From the NCBI RefSeq assembly GCF_023913755.1, contig NZ_JAMXBJ010000028.1, forward strand, positions 2,763 to 65,543: 62,781 nt of DNA, written 5' to 3'. Every line of letters begins with the position of its first letter. Within the stretch, counting starts at the first letter, position 1. Origin of the DNA: Pseudarthrobacter cellobiosi (GTDB lineage Bacteria > Actinomycetota > Actinomycetes > Actinomycetales > Micrococcaceae). Of this stretch, positions 1 to 8,919 are shown one piece after another. A model generated the notes under the pieces. That model was not told where the DNA came from, searched no databases, and saw nothing but the letters and a program-made list of their open reading frames with translations. A program made the position numbers and the translations under genes.

Positions 1-522
1 CCGGACGCCGCATTCGTCGAAGACGTCCAGGATGGGGTTCCAGCGGTCGGCGAAGTCCTGGTAGCCGGCCTCGATCACGGCGGCGGGGACGGGCGGGAAC
101 ATGGCCACGTACTGCCAGATCGAGGAGCCTGTGAATCCGACGACGGTGTCCACGCCGAGTGCCTTGGCGAGCCGGGCGGTGTGTTTCATCTCCTCGGCGG
201 CGCGGGTGCGGACGCCCTCGGGATCTCCGTCGCCCCAGACTTTCGCGCCCACGATCGCTTCGTGGCGGAAGTCGATGGGGTCATCACACACGGCCTGGCC
301 CTTGAGGTGGTTGGAGATGGCCCAGACTTTGAGGTTGTATTTGTCCAGGACGGCGAGCTTGGATTCGACGTAGCCGGGTTCGTCACAGCGCCAGGCGTCC
401 AGGTGGTCCCCGGAGACGGCGATTTCGAGGCCGTCATAGCCCCAGCCGGAGGCCAGGCGGGCGACTTCCTCGAAGGGGAGGTCGGCCCACTGGCCGGTGA
501 ACAGGGTATAGGGGCGGGGCAT
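1..522 (-). CDS. Sugar phosphate isomerase/epimerase (AP endonuclease 2-like TIM barrel), 3' end cut by window edge
   Basis: The first 174 codons of a xylose-isomerase-like TIM-barrel protein; the gene runs off the left edge still in frame. It begins MPRPYTLFTGQW and continues with the typical first strand and helix of this family (WGYDGLEIAVSGDH near residue 29). Members isomerise or epimerise sugars or keto-sugars using a divalent metal held by Glu, Asp and His residues; most of those ligands lie beyond the edge. The start at 522 follows an AAGGAGAAAAAGA ribosome binding site. It is the last visible gene of the minus-strand catabolic locus, 215 bp below the next isomerase gene. A degenerate copy of its first 170 bp occurs at 6127-6294. 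The substrate cannot be told from sequence. Confidence 0.8.
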   Translation of the reverse strand, partial: MPRPYTLFTGQWADLPFEEVARLASGWGYDGLEIAVSGDHLDAWRCDEPGYVESKLAVLDKYNLKVWAISNHLKGQAVCDDPIDFRHEAIVGAKVWGDGDPEGVRTRAAEEMKHTARLAKALGVDTVVGFTGSSIWQYVAMFPPVPAAVIEAGYQDFADRWNPILDVFDECGVR

Positions 523-560
523 TCTTTTTCTCCTTCGCTTTACCGGATTGTCCGGCTTGG

Positions 561-590
561 GACGGGCCGCCGGTTTCGGGCGGCCTGTCC
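561..590 (-). terminator. GC-rich hairpin between two isomerase genes
   Basis: An inverted repeat with 7-bp core arms GGCCGCC and GGCGGCC (565-571 and 579-585), extended outwards by GAC and GTC, lies in the 215-bp gap between the isomerase genes at 738-1598 and 1-522. It has no clear T-run on either strand, so it may be an intra-operon attenuating or stabilising hairpin, not a true terminator. The rest of the 523-737 gap holds no convincing gene. Confidence 0.3.
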
Positions 591-737
591 GACTCAACGG
601 TTGTCAGTTCGACTTGGCAGCGCTTGCTGCCTTTCGGATCCCTTCTTGAGGTCCGGGACTGCAGGTCGGGGTACGGCCGGGACGGTACCGGGCATTGCCG
701 CTGCAGACCCCGGACCGTGTGGGGGATCCCGGGGTGC

Positions 738-1598
738 TCAGAGGGCTTGGGCTTTTTTCATGCAGTCCCTGACATAGGCGTCGGACGCGCGAAGGTGTTC
801 ACCGATTTTTTCGAAGCTCCATCCCTGCGTTCCGTGGCATTTGAGGCTGGCGACGCCTTCGTACCCGACCCTGCGCAGCGTTCCCAGCATTACGGAATGG
901 TCAAGTGTTCCGTCGGGGCGGGGGAGTTGCTGGTCGGCGGGACCGAAGTTCAGGCCGTCTGTGCCGTGGCGGTAGGCGCGGTCGATGTCCCAGATGTAGT
1001 AGTAGAAGAGCCGCTTGCGTTCGGCGAGGAACGTGATCGCTTCGCTGATGGTGTCCTGCATCACCCATAGGTGCGGGGGAGCGATGCAGACGCCGAGGTA
1101 GGGGTCGTCGATGTCGCGGATGAGCCGTTTCATCTGTGCGAGGGTGTCAACGCCTTCGTCCCAGCGCCGGTCTTCGTTGGCACCGGATTCGAAATCGGCG
1201 GCGAAAGGGACGGTGAGATGGTTTTCGACCGCGATCCGGACTCCGCGGCGCGCTCCTGCTTCGACGATGGGTGGCAGGAAGGTGGAGACGAAGTCGGGGT
1301 AGTTGGCTTCGCAGTCGAAGATGAGGGTGTCGATTCCGAGGTCTGCGGCGAAATCGACGCGTTCAAGGATTTCGTCCTGGGTCTTTCCGTAGACGGTGAG
1401 GCCGCAGGGCTTGACCCCGTATTTGTCCAGCACTCCAAGGATTTTGCCGGGATCATCTACCGGGTTGACGTGGTGGGCAAGCGGCGCGGCGGAGGACCAG
1501 AGGTTGACTTCCTTGAAGCCGATGTCGGCAAGGTCGCGGATCGAGTCTTCGAAGCCGTGGTCGTGGTAGGGGACGAGCTCGGCGGCATATCTGAACAT
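738..1598 (-). CDS. Sugar phosphate isomerase/epimerase (TIM barrel)
   Basis: A 286-residue xylose-isomerase-like TIM-barrel protein. The start MFRYAAELVPYH at 1598 is chosen because AAGGAGAG precedes it by a good distance and the family fold starts there; the open frame extends further upstream but has no family similarity. Features include the N-terminal strand with a conserved His pair (YHDHGFED), the central IFDCEANYPDF strand carrying a likely metal-binding Glu, and a C-terminal SLKCHGTQGW strand. It lies 31 bp downstream of the zinc dehydrogenase gene, in the same operon. The likely role is isomerisation, epimerisation or dehydration of a keto-sugar made by the neighbouring dehydrogenases; the substrate is unknown. 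Confidence 0.82.
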   Translation of the reverse strand: MFRYAAELVPYHDHGFEDSIRDLADIGFKEVNLWSSAAPLAHHVNPVDDPGKILGVLDKYGVKPCGLTVYGKTQDEILERVDFAADLGIDTLIFDCEANYPDFVSTFLPPIVEAGARRGVRIAVENHLTVPFAADFESGANEDRRWDEGVDTLAQMKRLIRDIDDPYLGVCIAPPHLWVMQDTISEAITFLAERKRLFYYYIWDIDRAYRHGTDGLNFGPADQQLPRPDGTLDHSVMLGTLRRVGYEGVASLKCHGTQGWSFEKIGEHLRASDAYVRDCMKKAQAL

Positions 1599-1629
1599 GG
1601 ATTCTCTCCTTGGGAGGGTCTGACGGGGT

Positions 1630-2658
1630 TTACCAGACGAAGACGGCTTTTTCGGTTTCGCGCTGGTCGAAGGCGCGGAAGGCTTCCTCGGCCTGATCGA
1701 TGGAAAAGTCGTGGCTGATGAGCTTTTCGACGGGAATTTTCTGGTCGATGACGAGGCGGACGATTTCTTCCCAGTCGCTGATAGGGAAGTACCAGCCTCC
1801 AACGACGGTGAGCAGTTTTCTGAGTATCTGGTCGCTGGGGTTGATCTGCGTGGCCCGCGACTCACCGACAAAGGCGACGGCGCCTAGCTTGGCGGCTGCA
1901 TCCAGGGCAGAGTTCTGCCCGGCGGGGTTGCCGGAACAATCGATGCAGACGTCCGCTCCGCGGCCCTGGGTGAGGTCCCGGATCTGCTGGACGGCGTCGG
2001 CTGTCGTGCTGTTGATGACGGCGTCCGCGCCGAGCGAGCTGGCCTGTTCGAGCCGGTGGTCGATGACGTCGACGGCGATGACGCGGGCGCCGAAGGCCTT
2101 GCCGATGAGTACCGCGGCGGATCCCATTGGTCCCATGCCGAAGACGGCGACGGTTTTTCCGCCCGCCACGCCGAGCTGCTTCTGCACGTGGTACTGGCTG
2201 CCGACCATGTCTGTCATCACCGCACCGGCGCGGAAGCTGAGTTCGTCAGGGAGCTGAAGACAGTTGCGCTCGGGCAGCACGAAGTAGTCGGCGTCACCGC
2301 CGTGGACGTCGAAACCGAAGCATTTCCACTGGTTGCACAGCATCATGTAGCCGCTGAGGCAGTACTCGCAGAAGCCGCAGCCCACGGCGAGGTAGCCGGC
2401 GACGCGGTCGCCTTCTTTGACGTGGGTCACGGCGTTTCCGACCTTGACGACTTCGCCGGCTGCCTCGTGCCCGGGTATCACCGAGCCGTGGCCGGCACCT
2501 TCGTTGCCGACGATCGGGGTGCCGTAGTAGATGCTCATGTCGCTGCGGCAGATCGCGGATGCGCGGGTCCGCACCAGCACCTCATGCGGTCCCGGCTCCG
2601 GGACGTCCCGTTCCACGACGGTGACTCTTTTGTCACCGGGGAGGATGACTGCTTTCAT
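1630..2658 (-). CDS. Zinc-dependent alcohol/polyol dehydrogenase (MDR family)
   Basis: A 342-residue medium-chain dehydrogenase of the sorbitol/threonine dehydrogenase type, oxidising a sugar or polyol hydroxyl with NAD(P). Catalytic zinc residues are recognisable in the ICRSD segment (Cys about residue 36) and the PGHEAAGEV segment (His-Glu). The structural-zinc loop has four cysteines (CGFCEYC plus one eight residues later). The Rossmann motif is FGMGPMGSA near residue 180. I start at 2658 because GGAG lies 8 bp before MKAVILPG; an in-frame ATG at 2679 is possible but leaves no room for an RBS. The gene follows the permease gene closely, in the same operon as the SBP and permeases. Confidence 0.85.
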   Translation of the reverse strand: MKAVILPGDKRVTVVERDVPEPGPHEVLVRTRASAICRSDMSIYYGTPIVGNEGAGHGSVIPGHEAAGEVVKVGNAVTHVKEGDRVAGYLAVGCGFCEYCLSGYMMLCNQWKCFGFDVHGGDADYFVLPERNCLQLPDELSFRAGAVMTDMVGSQYHVQKQLGVAGGKTVAVFGMGPMGSAAVLIGKAFGARVIAVDVIDHRLEQASSLGADAVINSTTADAVQQIRDLTQGRGADVCIDCSGNPAGQNSALDAAAKLGAVAFVGESRATQINPSDQILRKLLTVVGGWYFPISDWEEIVRLVIDQKIPVEKLISHDFSIDQAEEAFRAFDQRETEKAVFVW

Positions 2659-2679
2659 TTTTTCTTCTCCAATACTCAT

Positions 2680-3540
2680 TTACTTGACTGCACCGAAGGT
2701 GAGGCCGGCGACCATCTGTCGGCGCAGCACGACCATGAGCACCAGGATGGGCGCGACGATCAGGGTCGCGGCGGAGGTGATGTTGCCCCAGTCCGTGCCG
2801 TACATACCGGTGAACTGCTGCAGGCCCACGGGAGCGGTCTTGGCTCCGCTGCGGGTCAGGGACAGGGCGAACAGGAATTCGTTCCAGGACAGGACGATGG
2901 TCAGTACGGCGGCCGTGGCGACGGACGGCACGAGCAGGGGCCAGATGATCCGGCGGAGGACCTCCCATGTTGAGGCGCCGTCGACCATGGCTGCTTCCTG
3001 GATCTCATAGGGCAGCTGCAGGATCGAGCTGCGCAGGATCCACACCACGATGGGCAGGTTGAAGGCAGCGTACGGGATGATCAGGGCCGGGTACGTGTCC
3101 ATGAGCCCGAGCTTGCCGGCGAAGACGAAGACCGGGATGACGGCGACGATGGGCGGGAACATGTAGGTCGACAGGATCCAGGATGAGAGCCCCTTGCGGG
3201 CCCGGAAATCCCTCATGGTCAGGGCATACGCGGCCGGGACCCCCACGACGATGGCCAGCGCGGTGGCACCGAGACTGACGATTGCACTGTTGGTGAGCAG
3301 CTGACCGAAGCTTTCGGATTTGCCGCCGCCGGCTGAGAGCACGGAGGCGTAGTTATCCAGGGTCGGCTGGAAGATCCAAGCCGGAGGGATCTGGTTGGCG
3401 ATCCCGGCCGGTTTGATGGACGTGATGAACATGAACAGCAGCGGCACAAGGCCGACCAGGAGCCATGCCCACAGAAAGGTGCGTCCAATGATGACGCGTG
3501 CCACGGCACCGCCGCGGCTGGTTGATGATGTCGTTGTCAT
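2680..3540 (-). CDS. Carbohydrate ABC transporter permease, MalG type
   Basis: A 286-residue inner-membrane permease with six hydrophobic segments, forming half of the sugar channel. The cytoplasmic loop that contacts the ATPase is present (QEAAMVDGASTWEVL, about residue 185), the classical EAA motif with its invariant glycine. The ATG overlaps the stop of the upstream permease gene by one base, so the two are translationally coupled. No dedicated MsmK/MalK-type ATPase lies in the visible operon; such importers commonly share a genome-wide ATPase, or it could lie left of the window. Confidence 0.9.
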   Translation of the reverse strand: MTTTSSTSRGGAVARVIIGRTFLWAWLLVGLVPLLFMFITSIKPAGIANQIPPAWIFQPTLDNYASVLSAGGGKSESFGQLLTNSAIVSLGATALAIVVGVPAAYALTMRDFRARKGLSSWILSTYMFPPIVAVIPVFVFAGKLGLMDTYPALIIPYAAFNLPIVVWILRSSILQLPYEIQEAAMVDGASTWEVLRRIIWPLLVPSVATAAVLTIVLSWNEFLFALSLTRSGAKTAPVGLQQFTGMYGTDWGNITSAATLIVAPILVLMVVLRRQMVAGLTFGAVK

Positions 3541-4535
3541 TACATTTCCTCGGGGTCTGCCCGGCGGCCGATGATGCGCAGCATGACGGGGATAAGGAGC
3601 GAGAGGATGATCAGGAAGACCACGCCCAAGGCGCAGGCGAGACCGACGTTAAAGCTTTGAAGGCCGACGCGGAATATGCCCAGGTTGATGATTTCGGTGG
3701 ATTCACCGGGACCGCCGCCGGTCAGGATCTTGAAGGAATCGAAGGTCTTGAAGGCCTGGATGGTCCGCAGCACGGCCGCGATGGCAATGAACGGCACCAT
3801 TGCCGGGAAGGTGATGTGCCGGAACATCTGCCATGGGGTGGCTCCGTCGACCATCGCTGCTTCCCGGGGTTCCCCCGGCAGGGACTGAAGCCCGGCCATC
3901 AGGACCAGGGCGACGAACGGGGTCCACTGCCACATGTCGAGAATGACCAGGACGATCCACGCCGATGTCGGATCACCGAGCAGGTCGATGCCTTTGGGAA
4001 ATCCGAAGACGCCGAGGTAGTAGCCTACCCACCCGTAGTTGGGGTTCAGCAGCTGCTTGAACACCATGGCCGCCACCGCGGGGGTGACGGCGAACGGCAG
4101 CAGCATGAGGGCGGCCCCGACTTTGTTGGCGCGGGTCTGGGCCGCGAGCGGGAGTGCCAGGGCGAAGCCCAGGATCATCTCCAGGATCACCGCGACCGCG
4201 ACGAAGCCGAATGTGATCAGGAATGCGTGCTGGACAGAGGCGTTGGTGATCGCCGTGATGAAGTTGTCCAGTCCGACGAATTTGCCCACGCCACCGAGGA
4301 TCTTGTCGTTGCGGAAGGCCGAGTAGAAGATAAAGATGGCCGGGGCCACCGTCATCAGCAGCAGGACGAACATAGCCGGGGCCATGTAGATCCACGGGGT
4401 CGAACGTTTTTTCCAGGTCAGCGGCTTCCTGCCGTGCGGGCCGGCCGTGGCACGGCCGGCCGTGGCACGGCCGGCCGCGCGGCGGAAAGCGTCAACCGTC
4501 AAGGTCGCATCCGATGGTGCGGTGGTTGCTTTCAT
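3540..4535 (-). CDS. Carbohydrate ABC transporter permease, MalF type
   Basis: A 331-residue partner permease of the MalG-type protein. The first TM segment starts near residue 50 (YMAPAMFVLLLM), and the EAA loop (REAAMVDGATPWQMF) precedes the last TM pair. The cytoplasmic N-terminus carries an Ala/Arg/Gly-rich repeat, RATAG twice, encoded by a 15-bp tandem repeat at 4441-4477. The gene lies 39 bp downstream of the solute-binding lipoprotein gene and overlaps the next permease by one base. Imported substrate is inferred to be a mono- or oligosaccharide. Confidence 0.88.
   Translation of the reverse strand: MKATTAPSDATLTVDAFRRAAGRATAGRATAGPHGRKPLTWKKRSTPWIYMAPAMFVLLLMTVAPAIFIFYSAFRNDKILGGVGKFVGLDNFITAITNASVQHAFLITFGFVAVAVILEMILGFALALPLAAQTRANKVGAALMLLPFAVTPAVAAMVFKQLLNPNYGWVGYYLGVFGFPKGIDLLGDPTSAWIVLVILDMWQWTPFVALVLMAGLQSLPGEPREAAMVDGATPWQMFRHITFPAMVPFIAIAAVLRTIQAFKTFDSFKILTGGGPGESTEIINLGIFRVGLQSFNVGLACALGVVFLIILSLLIPVMLRIIGRRADPEEM
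4441..4477. repeat. 15-bp in-frame tandem repeat, 2.5 copies
   Basis: The unit CCGGCCGTGGCACGG occurs at 4441-4455 and 4456-4470, followed by a half copy. Being five codons long it keeps the frame and gives repeated RATAG residues in the cytoplasmic tail of the MalF-type permease. Copy number could vary by slippage without breaking the gene. Confidence 0.85.
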
Positions 4536-4574
4536 TATCGATACTCCTTGGGCGACCTTGAGCGGTCCGATGGG

Positions 4575-6002
4575 TTAGTAGCCGGCCGATTTGAGGAGGG
4601 CCGAGACCTTCTCCGACGCGGATTTGAGGGCGTCCGTTGGCGAGGAAGCGCCTGTTGCTGCGTTGTTCACTGCTACGGCCACCTCGTGGCTGACTTCGGT
4701 GTAGTTGGTCAACCGTGCACGGCCAACGCCTTCTGCGAGGGATTTTCCGAGGGTGTCGTAGAAGGGTGCGAGGGGGTTATCGCTCTTGATGCCGGCAAAG
4801 ACGGAGGTCCGGCTGGGGTGCAGGGCTTCGGCGGTCATCGTCGTTTGCTGTTCGGCGGCGGTCAGCCAGCTGATCCCCTGGTAGGCCCATTCCTTGTTCT
4901 TGGAATTCTTGTTAACGCTCAGCATCCAGGTCCCGAAGTGAGGGCCGGCGGCTTTCGCGCTGGGCACCGGGGCGTAGCCGATGGTGCCGCCCTTGACGTT
5001 GTCACCGAGCTTCAGGTCGTGGTAATTTATCGTCATGGCTGTCAGGCCGCTGCCGAACGATTCGGCGGTTGTACCCCAGTCCGCTGATGTGCTGCCCGGG
5101 GGTACGTGTCCGCTTTGCGCGAGCTTGGCGTAGTAGTCCAGTGCCTGAGTTCCTTCGGGTGTGTTGAACGTGGGCTTGCCGTTCTGGTCCGCCAGTGACC
5201 CGTCTCCGCCCTGGGAGGCGAGCAGGGTCTTGAAGTCATCGGTGGCCCAGTCGCCGACGCCCGCCATGACCGTGGTGCCGTAGAGCTTCTTGTCAGGCTG
5301 GGTGAAGAACTCTGCCACCTGGGCATAGTCATCCCAGGTCTTCGGGACCGTGAGGTCCTTGCCGTACTTGGCCTTGAAGTTCTCCTTCTGGACCGGGTCG
5401 TTGAACAGGTCGCTGCGGTAGGCCATGACGGCCACGTTCGACTGGATCGGCATCCCGTACACGTCGAATCCGGCGTTCTTGATCGCGGATGCGTCGGGCT
5501 TTGCCGTGGGGTCCGGGTAGCGTTTGATCGGGGAATCAGCGTTGTAAACGGCCGTGTCGTAGAACACCTTGGGGATGAAGTCGCCCACGTTGGACTGCGG
5601 GCTGTCAGGGTTCAGGGCCCCGTTCTGCATGAACTGGCTCAGGGGTTCAAGGTTCTGCACCAGGGCCGGCGCCCACGGGGTGTCGACGACGACGATGTCG
5701 TAGTAGCTGCTGCTGGAAGCGAACTCGGAGAAGACCTTCTGCTGCAACGCGTCGTACGGCTGGTTGTCGATCTTCAGATCGATGCCGAACTTTTCCTTGA
5801 ACTGCGGCACCAGCGACGCGACGGCGGCGCTGTTGGCTTCATCGGTGGTGTAGAGCATCCGCAGCTCTGCCGGTTTGGCCGCCGCGGTGTTGGGTGCTGA
5901 TGACCCGCCCGTGCATGCGGTTGCCAAGAGGGTTACGGTGAGCGCGGCTCCCAAGCCCGCTACGATGCGGGATCGCTTGATGCGATCGAGAGATCGGATC
6001 AT
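4575..6002 (-). CDS. Sugar ABC transporter substrate-binding lipoprotein
   Basis: A 475-residue extracellular solute-binding protein (family 1, maltose-binding-like). It has a basic N-terminus, a hydrophobic signal segment and a lipobox (LLATAC) with the lipidated cysteine near residue 30. The mature part begins with the strand AELRMLYTTDEAN and continues with a typical two-lobed periplasmic-binding sequence. An AAAGG ribosome binding site lies before the ATG at 6002. It is the first gene of the SBP-permease-permease-dehydrogenase-isomerase block. It would sit on the outer face of the membrane and deliver the sugar to the MalFG-type channel. Confidence 0.9.
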   Translation of the reverse strand: MIRSLDRIKRSRIVAGLGAALTVTLLATACTGGSSAPNTAAAKPAELRMLYTTDEANSAAVASLVPQFKEKFGIDLKIDNQPYDALQQKVFSEFASSSSYYDIVVVDTPWAPALVQNLEPLSQFMQNGALNPDSPQSNVGDFIPKVFYDTAVYNADSPIKRYPDPTAKPDASAIKNAGFDVYGMPIQSNVAVMAYRSDLFNDPVQKENFKAKYGKDLTVPKTWDDYAQVAEFFTQPDKKLYGTTVMAGVGDWATDDFKTLLASQGGDGSLADQNGKPTFNTPEGTQALDYYAKLAQSGHVPPGSTSADWGTTAESFGSGLTAMTINYHDLKLGDNVKGGTIGYAPVPSAKAAGPHFGTWMLSVNKNSKNKEWAYQGISWLTAAEQQTTMTAEALHPSRTSVFAGIKSDNPLAPFYDTLGKSLAEGVGRARLTNYTEVSHEVAVAVNNAATGASSPTDALKSASEKVSALLKSAGY

Positions 6003-6126
6003 CTTACTGCCTTTCTTTAAGGGTTAATAAAGGGGTTTTGTGCCCGGTCGGTTCCGGGTCGTTCGGTGGAACGTCTTGCCAGCCGCCCTCCCGGGCGGAG
6101 CGTTGGACAGCGGAGGTAAGCCGAGC

Positions 6127-6294
6127 ACGGCGAGCTTGGATTCGACGTAGCAGGGTTCGTCCCAGCGTCCGGCGTCCGGGTGGTCCCGGGAGACGGCGAT
6201 TTCCAGGCCGTTATAGCCCCAGCGGCGAGCCGGGGTACTTCCTCTAACGGCGGGTCGGCCCACTGGACGGTAAACGCGGATAGGGGCGTGGCAT
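6127..6294 (-). pseudogene. Degenerate 5' fragment of a sugar isomerase/epimerase gene (copy of 350-522)
   Basis: About 168 bp closely match positions 350-522, the beginning of the isomerase gene at the left edge. The match includes the start codon (MPRPYP at 6294) and the residues WGY-GLEIAVS, DEP-YVESKLAVL. A frameshift after six codons brings a stop, and similarity ends abruptly near 6127. The fragment follows the Gfo/Idh gene directly and precedes the solute-binding protein gene. The result is that the same 170 bp flank the whole 5.8-kb importer-dehydrogenase block. The remaining 6003-6126 shows only the promoter/leader region of the SBP gene. Confidence 0.8.
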
Positions 6295-6295
6295 G

Positions 6296-7474
6296 TCAGG
6301 CTTCTTCAGCGGTGGCATACGACTTATGTTCAACGGCGGTGAGCGTGCTCTTGTTGTTGGCTGATTTCTCGACGGCGGCAAGTATGCGTTGCACCTGCAG
6401 CCCTTCTTCGAACGATGGCGACGGAGCGGCGCCGGCGTCGATGGCCACCAGGAAGTCGCGGATCTGGTGGGTGAAGGTGTGCTCCCAGCCGATGATGTGC
6501 CCCTGCGGCCACCACGCGTCAAGGTAGGGGTGTTCGGGCTCGTTGACTAGGATCCGCCGGAACCCCTGTTCCCGCACCGGGGTGGTGGCGTCGAGGAAGT
6601 TTAGTTCGTTGAGGTTTTCAAGGTCGAATGTCAGTGACCCGAGTGAGCCATAGACTTCTATCCGAAGACTGTTCTTCTGCCCTGTGGCCACGCGGGAGGC
6701 CTCCACCGAGGCGCTGATGTTACCTGTCATCCCAAGGGTGGCCCATGCGGCATCGTCGACGGTCACTTCTTCCGGACCGTTGGGGCCGGGACGCTCTGCG
6801 ACGAACGTCCTCAACGTGCCGGTCACCTCAGTCACAGCTTGACCGGTGAGGTGCTGGACCTGGTCGATGGCATGGGAGGCGATGTCCCCCAGTGCGCCTG
6901 AGCCGGCTGTTTCCTTCCGCAACCGCCAGGTCATGGGGGCCTTGTCATCGGCGAGCCAGTCCTGCAGATACGCTGCCCGGACGTGCCGGACGATGCCGAG
7001 CCGGCCCTCCGCGATCAGTTCGCGGGCCATGGCCAGGGCGGGCACACGGCGGTAGTTGAACCCGACCATGGACTGCACCCCGCGGCCCCGGGCCGCTGCG
7101 GCGGCAGTCGTCATGGCCTCGGCCTCGGCGATTGTGTTGGCGAGGGGTTTTTCGACAAGGACGTGCTTGCCCGCTTCGAGCGCTGCAATGGCGATTTCGG
7201 CATGCATCCAGCCCGGCGTGCAGATATCGACGATGTGGATGTCGTCTCTGGCGATCACGGCGCGCCAGTCCGTCGCGGACTCGGCCCAGCCATACTTTTC
7301 AGCGGCTTCGGCCACCTGTCCGGCGTCCCTGCCCACGAGGACTTTCTGCTGGAAGGCCGGGACGTCGAAGAAGCTGGCGACGTTCCGCCAGGCGTTCGAG
7401 TGGGCCTTGCCCATGAACGCGTAACCGATCGCCGCCACACCCAAGGGTTTGCTCGGATTGGTCCGGTAAGACAT
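6296..7474 (-). CDS. Gfo/Idh/MocA family oxidoreductase
   Basis: A 392-residue NAD(P)-dependent sugar oxidoreductase. The N-terminal Rossmann fold has AAIGYAFMGKAHS (residues 14-26); the EKPLA motif near residue 108 supplies the conserved lysine. The FNYRR strand and the GALGDIASHAID segment carry the conserved Asp and His of this superfamily. I chose the ATG at 7474 (MSYRTNP), where similarity starts; the open frame upstream has no family sequence. The gene lies in the same direction as the levoglucosan-dehydrogenase-like gene upstream, across a 214-bp gap (7475-7688) in which I see no gene. It may act in the opposite redox direction to its paralogue, returning a 3-keto sugar to the free sugar; this is inference. 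Confidence 0.85.
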   Translation of the reverse strand: MSYRTNPSKPLGVAAIGYAFMGKAHSNAWRNVASFFDVPAFQQKVLVGRDAGQVAEAAEKYGWAESATDWRAVIARDDIHIVDICTPGWMHAEIAIAALEAGKHVLVEKPLANTIAEAEAMTTAAAAARGRGVQSMVGFNYRRVPALAMARELIAEGRLGIVRHVRAAYLQDWLADDKAPMTWRLRKETAGSGALGDIASHAIDQVQHLTGQAVTEVTGTLRTFVAERPGPNGPEEVTVDDAAWATLGMTGNISASVEASRVATGQKNSLRIEVYGSLGSLTFDLENLNELNFLDATTPVREQGFRRILVNEPEHPYLDAWWPQGHIIGWEHTFTHQIRDFLVAIDAGAAPSPSFEEGLQVQRILAAVEKSANNKSTLTAVEHKSYATAEEA

Positions 7475-7688
7475 GATTTCTGTTCTTTCTGGGAATAGCG
7501 ATGGGCTTCGTCTTTGGTGAGCTTGCACAGGCCAGCCTTAACGGCAACAGGACTAAGGGAATCGGCCCGTTGCCAGTCCGCTTCAGAATGAGAGTTTGGT
7601 GGCCGTTGGCGTCGCAGGATGGGGGAGGGGGCTGGTTCCCAGGAGTAACGGGAGGGGGACGGTCGGCCCGCACCCCTTCCCCCAATCC

Positions 7689-8879
7689 TTACTTCGCGGT
7701 TGTGGCGAGATCGGCGACCGTTGGCACGTCGATCCACGCGCCCTTCTCGGCAGAGGCCACGATCGCGTCCTCGATGAGCGCCGTCTGATAACCGTCGGCG
7801 AAGTTCGGGCTCACGCTGCCGCCTTCGGCGATGGCTTTGAAGAAGTCGTGTGCTTCGATGATTTTCGTCTCGCCGTAGCCGATGCCCAGGGCCGGGATGG
7901 GCCAGAGGCCATCCCCGTATGGGTGGGCCGGGCCGGTGTAGACGGTCCGGAATCCGCGCCGGTCGTTCTGGTCGGAGGCGAAGCAGACCTGGAGTTCGTC
8001 GCGGCGTTCGTAGTTGAAGGCGATGCTGCCTTCGGTGCCGTGGATCTCAAAGGTGATGAAGTTGTTGCGGCCGTAGGCGTTGCGGGTGGCCTCGATCGAG
8101 CCGACGGCGCCGTTGGCGAAGCGGACCATGGTCATGACCTCGTCGTCGACGTCGACCTCCCCGCGGGGTCCTTCGCCGCCCCGGACGGTCCCCAGTGCGT
8201 CGGCGCCTCCGGTCTGCAACGGTCGTTCGGGAATCCAGGTGGAGAGGACAGAGTTCACGGAGGAGAACTCGCCTACAAGGTAGCGGGCCATGTCGACGAC
8301 ATGGGTGGCGATGTCGCCAAGGGCCCCGGAGCCGGCGATGTTCTTCTGGAAGCGCCAGGACAGGGGGGAGTTGGGGTTCGCGGACCAATCCTGGAGGTAT
8401 GTGCCGCGGAAGTTGAGGACGCGGCCGATGGCGCCTTCCTCGATGTATTTCTTGGCCAGGGCAACGGCAGGGGTGCGGCGGTAGTTGAAGGCGACCATGT
8501 GTACGATGCCGGCGTCCTTGACCGCGTCGTACATGGCCTTGGACTCCTCGCCGGTGCGGGCGAGGGGCTTTTCGCAGATGATGTGCTTGCCGGCCTGCGC
8601 GGCGGCGATGGCGATCTCGGCGTGGAGGTGGTTGGGGGTGGCGATGTCGACGACATCGATGGCCGGGTCGTCGATGATCCGCCGCCAGTCGGCGGTGGAG
8701 TTCTCGAAGCCGAAGCGGCGGGCGGCCTCGGCAGCGAGCGTGTCGTTGGCTTCGGCGATGGTGTGGCGGACGGGGAGGGCCGGGGCGGGCCAGAAGAACA
8801 TGGGCATGGCGGAGTAGGCCAGGGAGTGGGCCTTGCCCATGAAGCCGCCTCCGATAAGGCCAACGTTGAGGTTCTTCAC
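7689..8879 (-). CDS. Gfo/Idh/MocA oxidoreductase, levoglucosan-dehydrogenase-like
   Basis: A 396-residue oxidoreductase. Nucleotide-binding motif GLIGGGFMGKAHS lies at residues 7-19; the EKPLA lysine is near residue 104; Asp and His of GDIATHVVD lie near residues 189 and 193. From memory the sequence is very similar to the structurally characterised levoglucosan dehydrogenase of Pseudarthrobacter phenanthrenivorans, which oxidises C3 of 1,6-anhydroglucose to the 3-keto compound with NAD. An alignment would be needed to prove this, and a related inositol- or glucoside-oxidising enzyme is the alternative. It sits 40 bp below an isomerase/epimerase gene and below an RbsABC-type importer, consistent with import then oxidation of a sugar. 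Confidence 0.85.
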   Translation of the reverse strand: MKNLNVGLIGGGFMGKAHSLAYSAMPMFFWPAPALPVRHTIAEANDTLAAEAARRFGFENSTADWRRIIDDPAIDVVDIATPNHLHAEIAIAAAQAGKHIICEKPLARTGEESKAMYDAVKDAGIVHMVAFNYRRTPAVALAKKYIEEGAIGRVLNFRGTYLQDWSANPNSPLSWRFQKNIAGSGALGDIATHVVDMARYLVGEFSSVNSVLSTWIPERPLQTGGADALGTVRGGEGPRGEVDVDDEVMTMVRFANGAVGSIEATRNAYGRNNFITFEIHGTEGSIAFNYERRDELQVCFASDQNDRRGFRTVYTGPAHPYGDGLWPIPALGIGYGETKIIEAHDFFKAIAEGGSVSPNFADGYQTALIEDAIVASAEKGAWIDVPTVADLATTAK

Positions 8880-8919
8880 GATCGTGTTCCTTTTCTGAAA
8901 TGCGTGTGGGGGAGGGTTG

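Noticed and set aside
4441..4477. Possible terminator hairpin in the MalF-type permease start
   Set aside because: The palindromic look comes from a 15-bp tandem repeat within the coding sequence; no T-run.
3498..5087. Plus-strand open frame of 529 codons
   Set aside because: Lies antisense to two clear permease genes and part of the binding-protein gene; the translation is rich in His, Gly, Arg and Glu without any fold pattern, as expected of a high-GC shadow frame.
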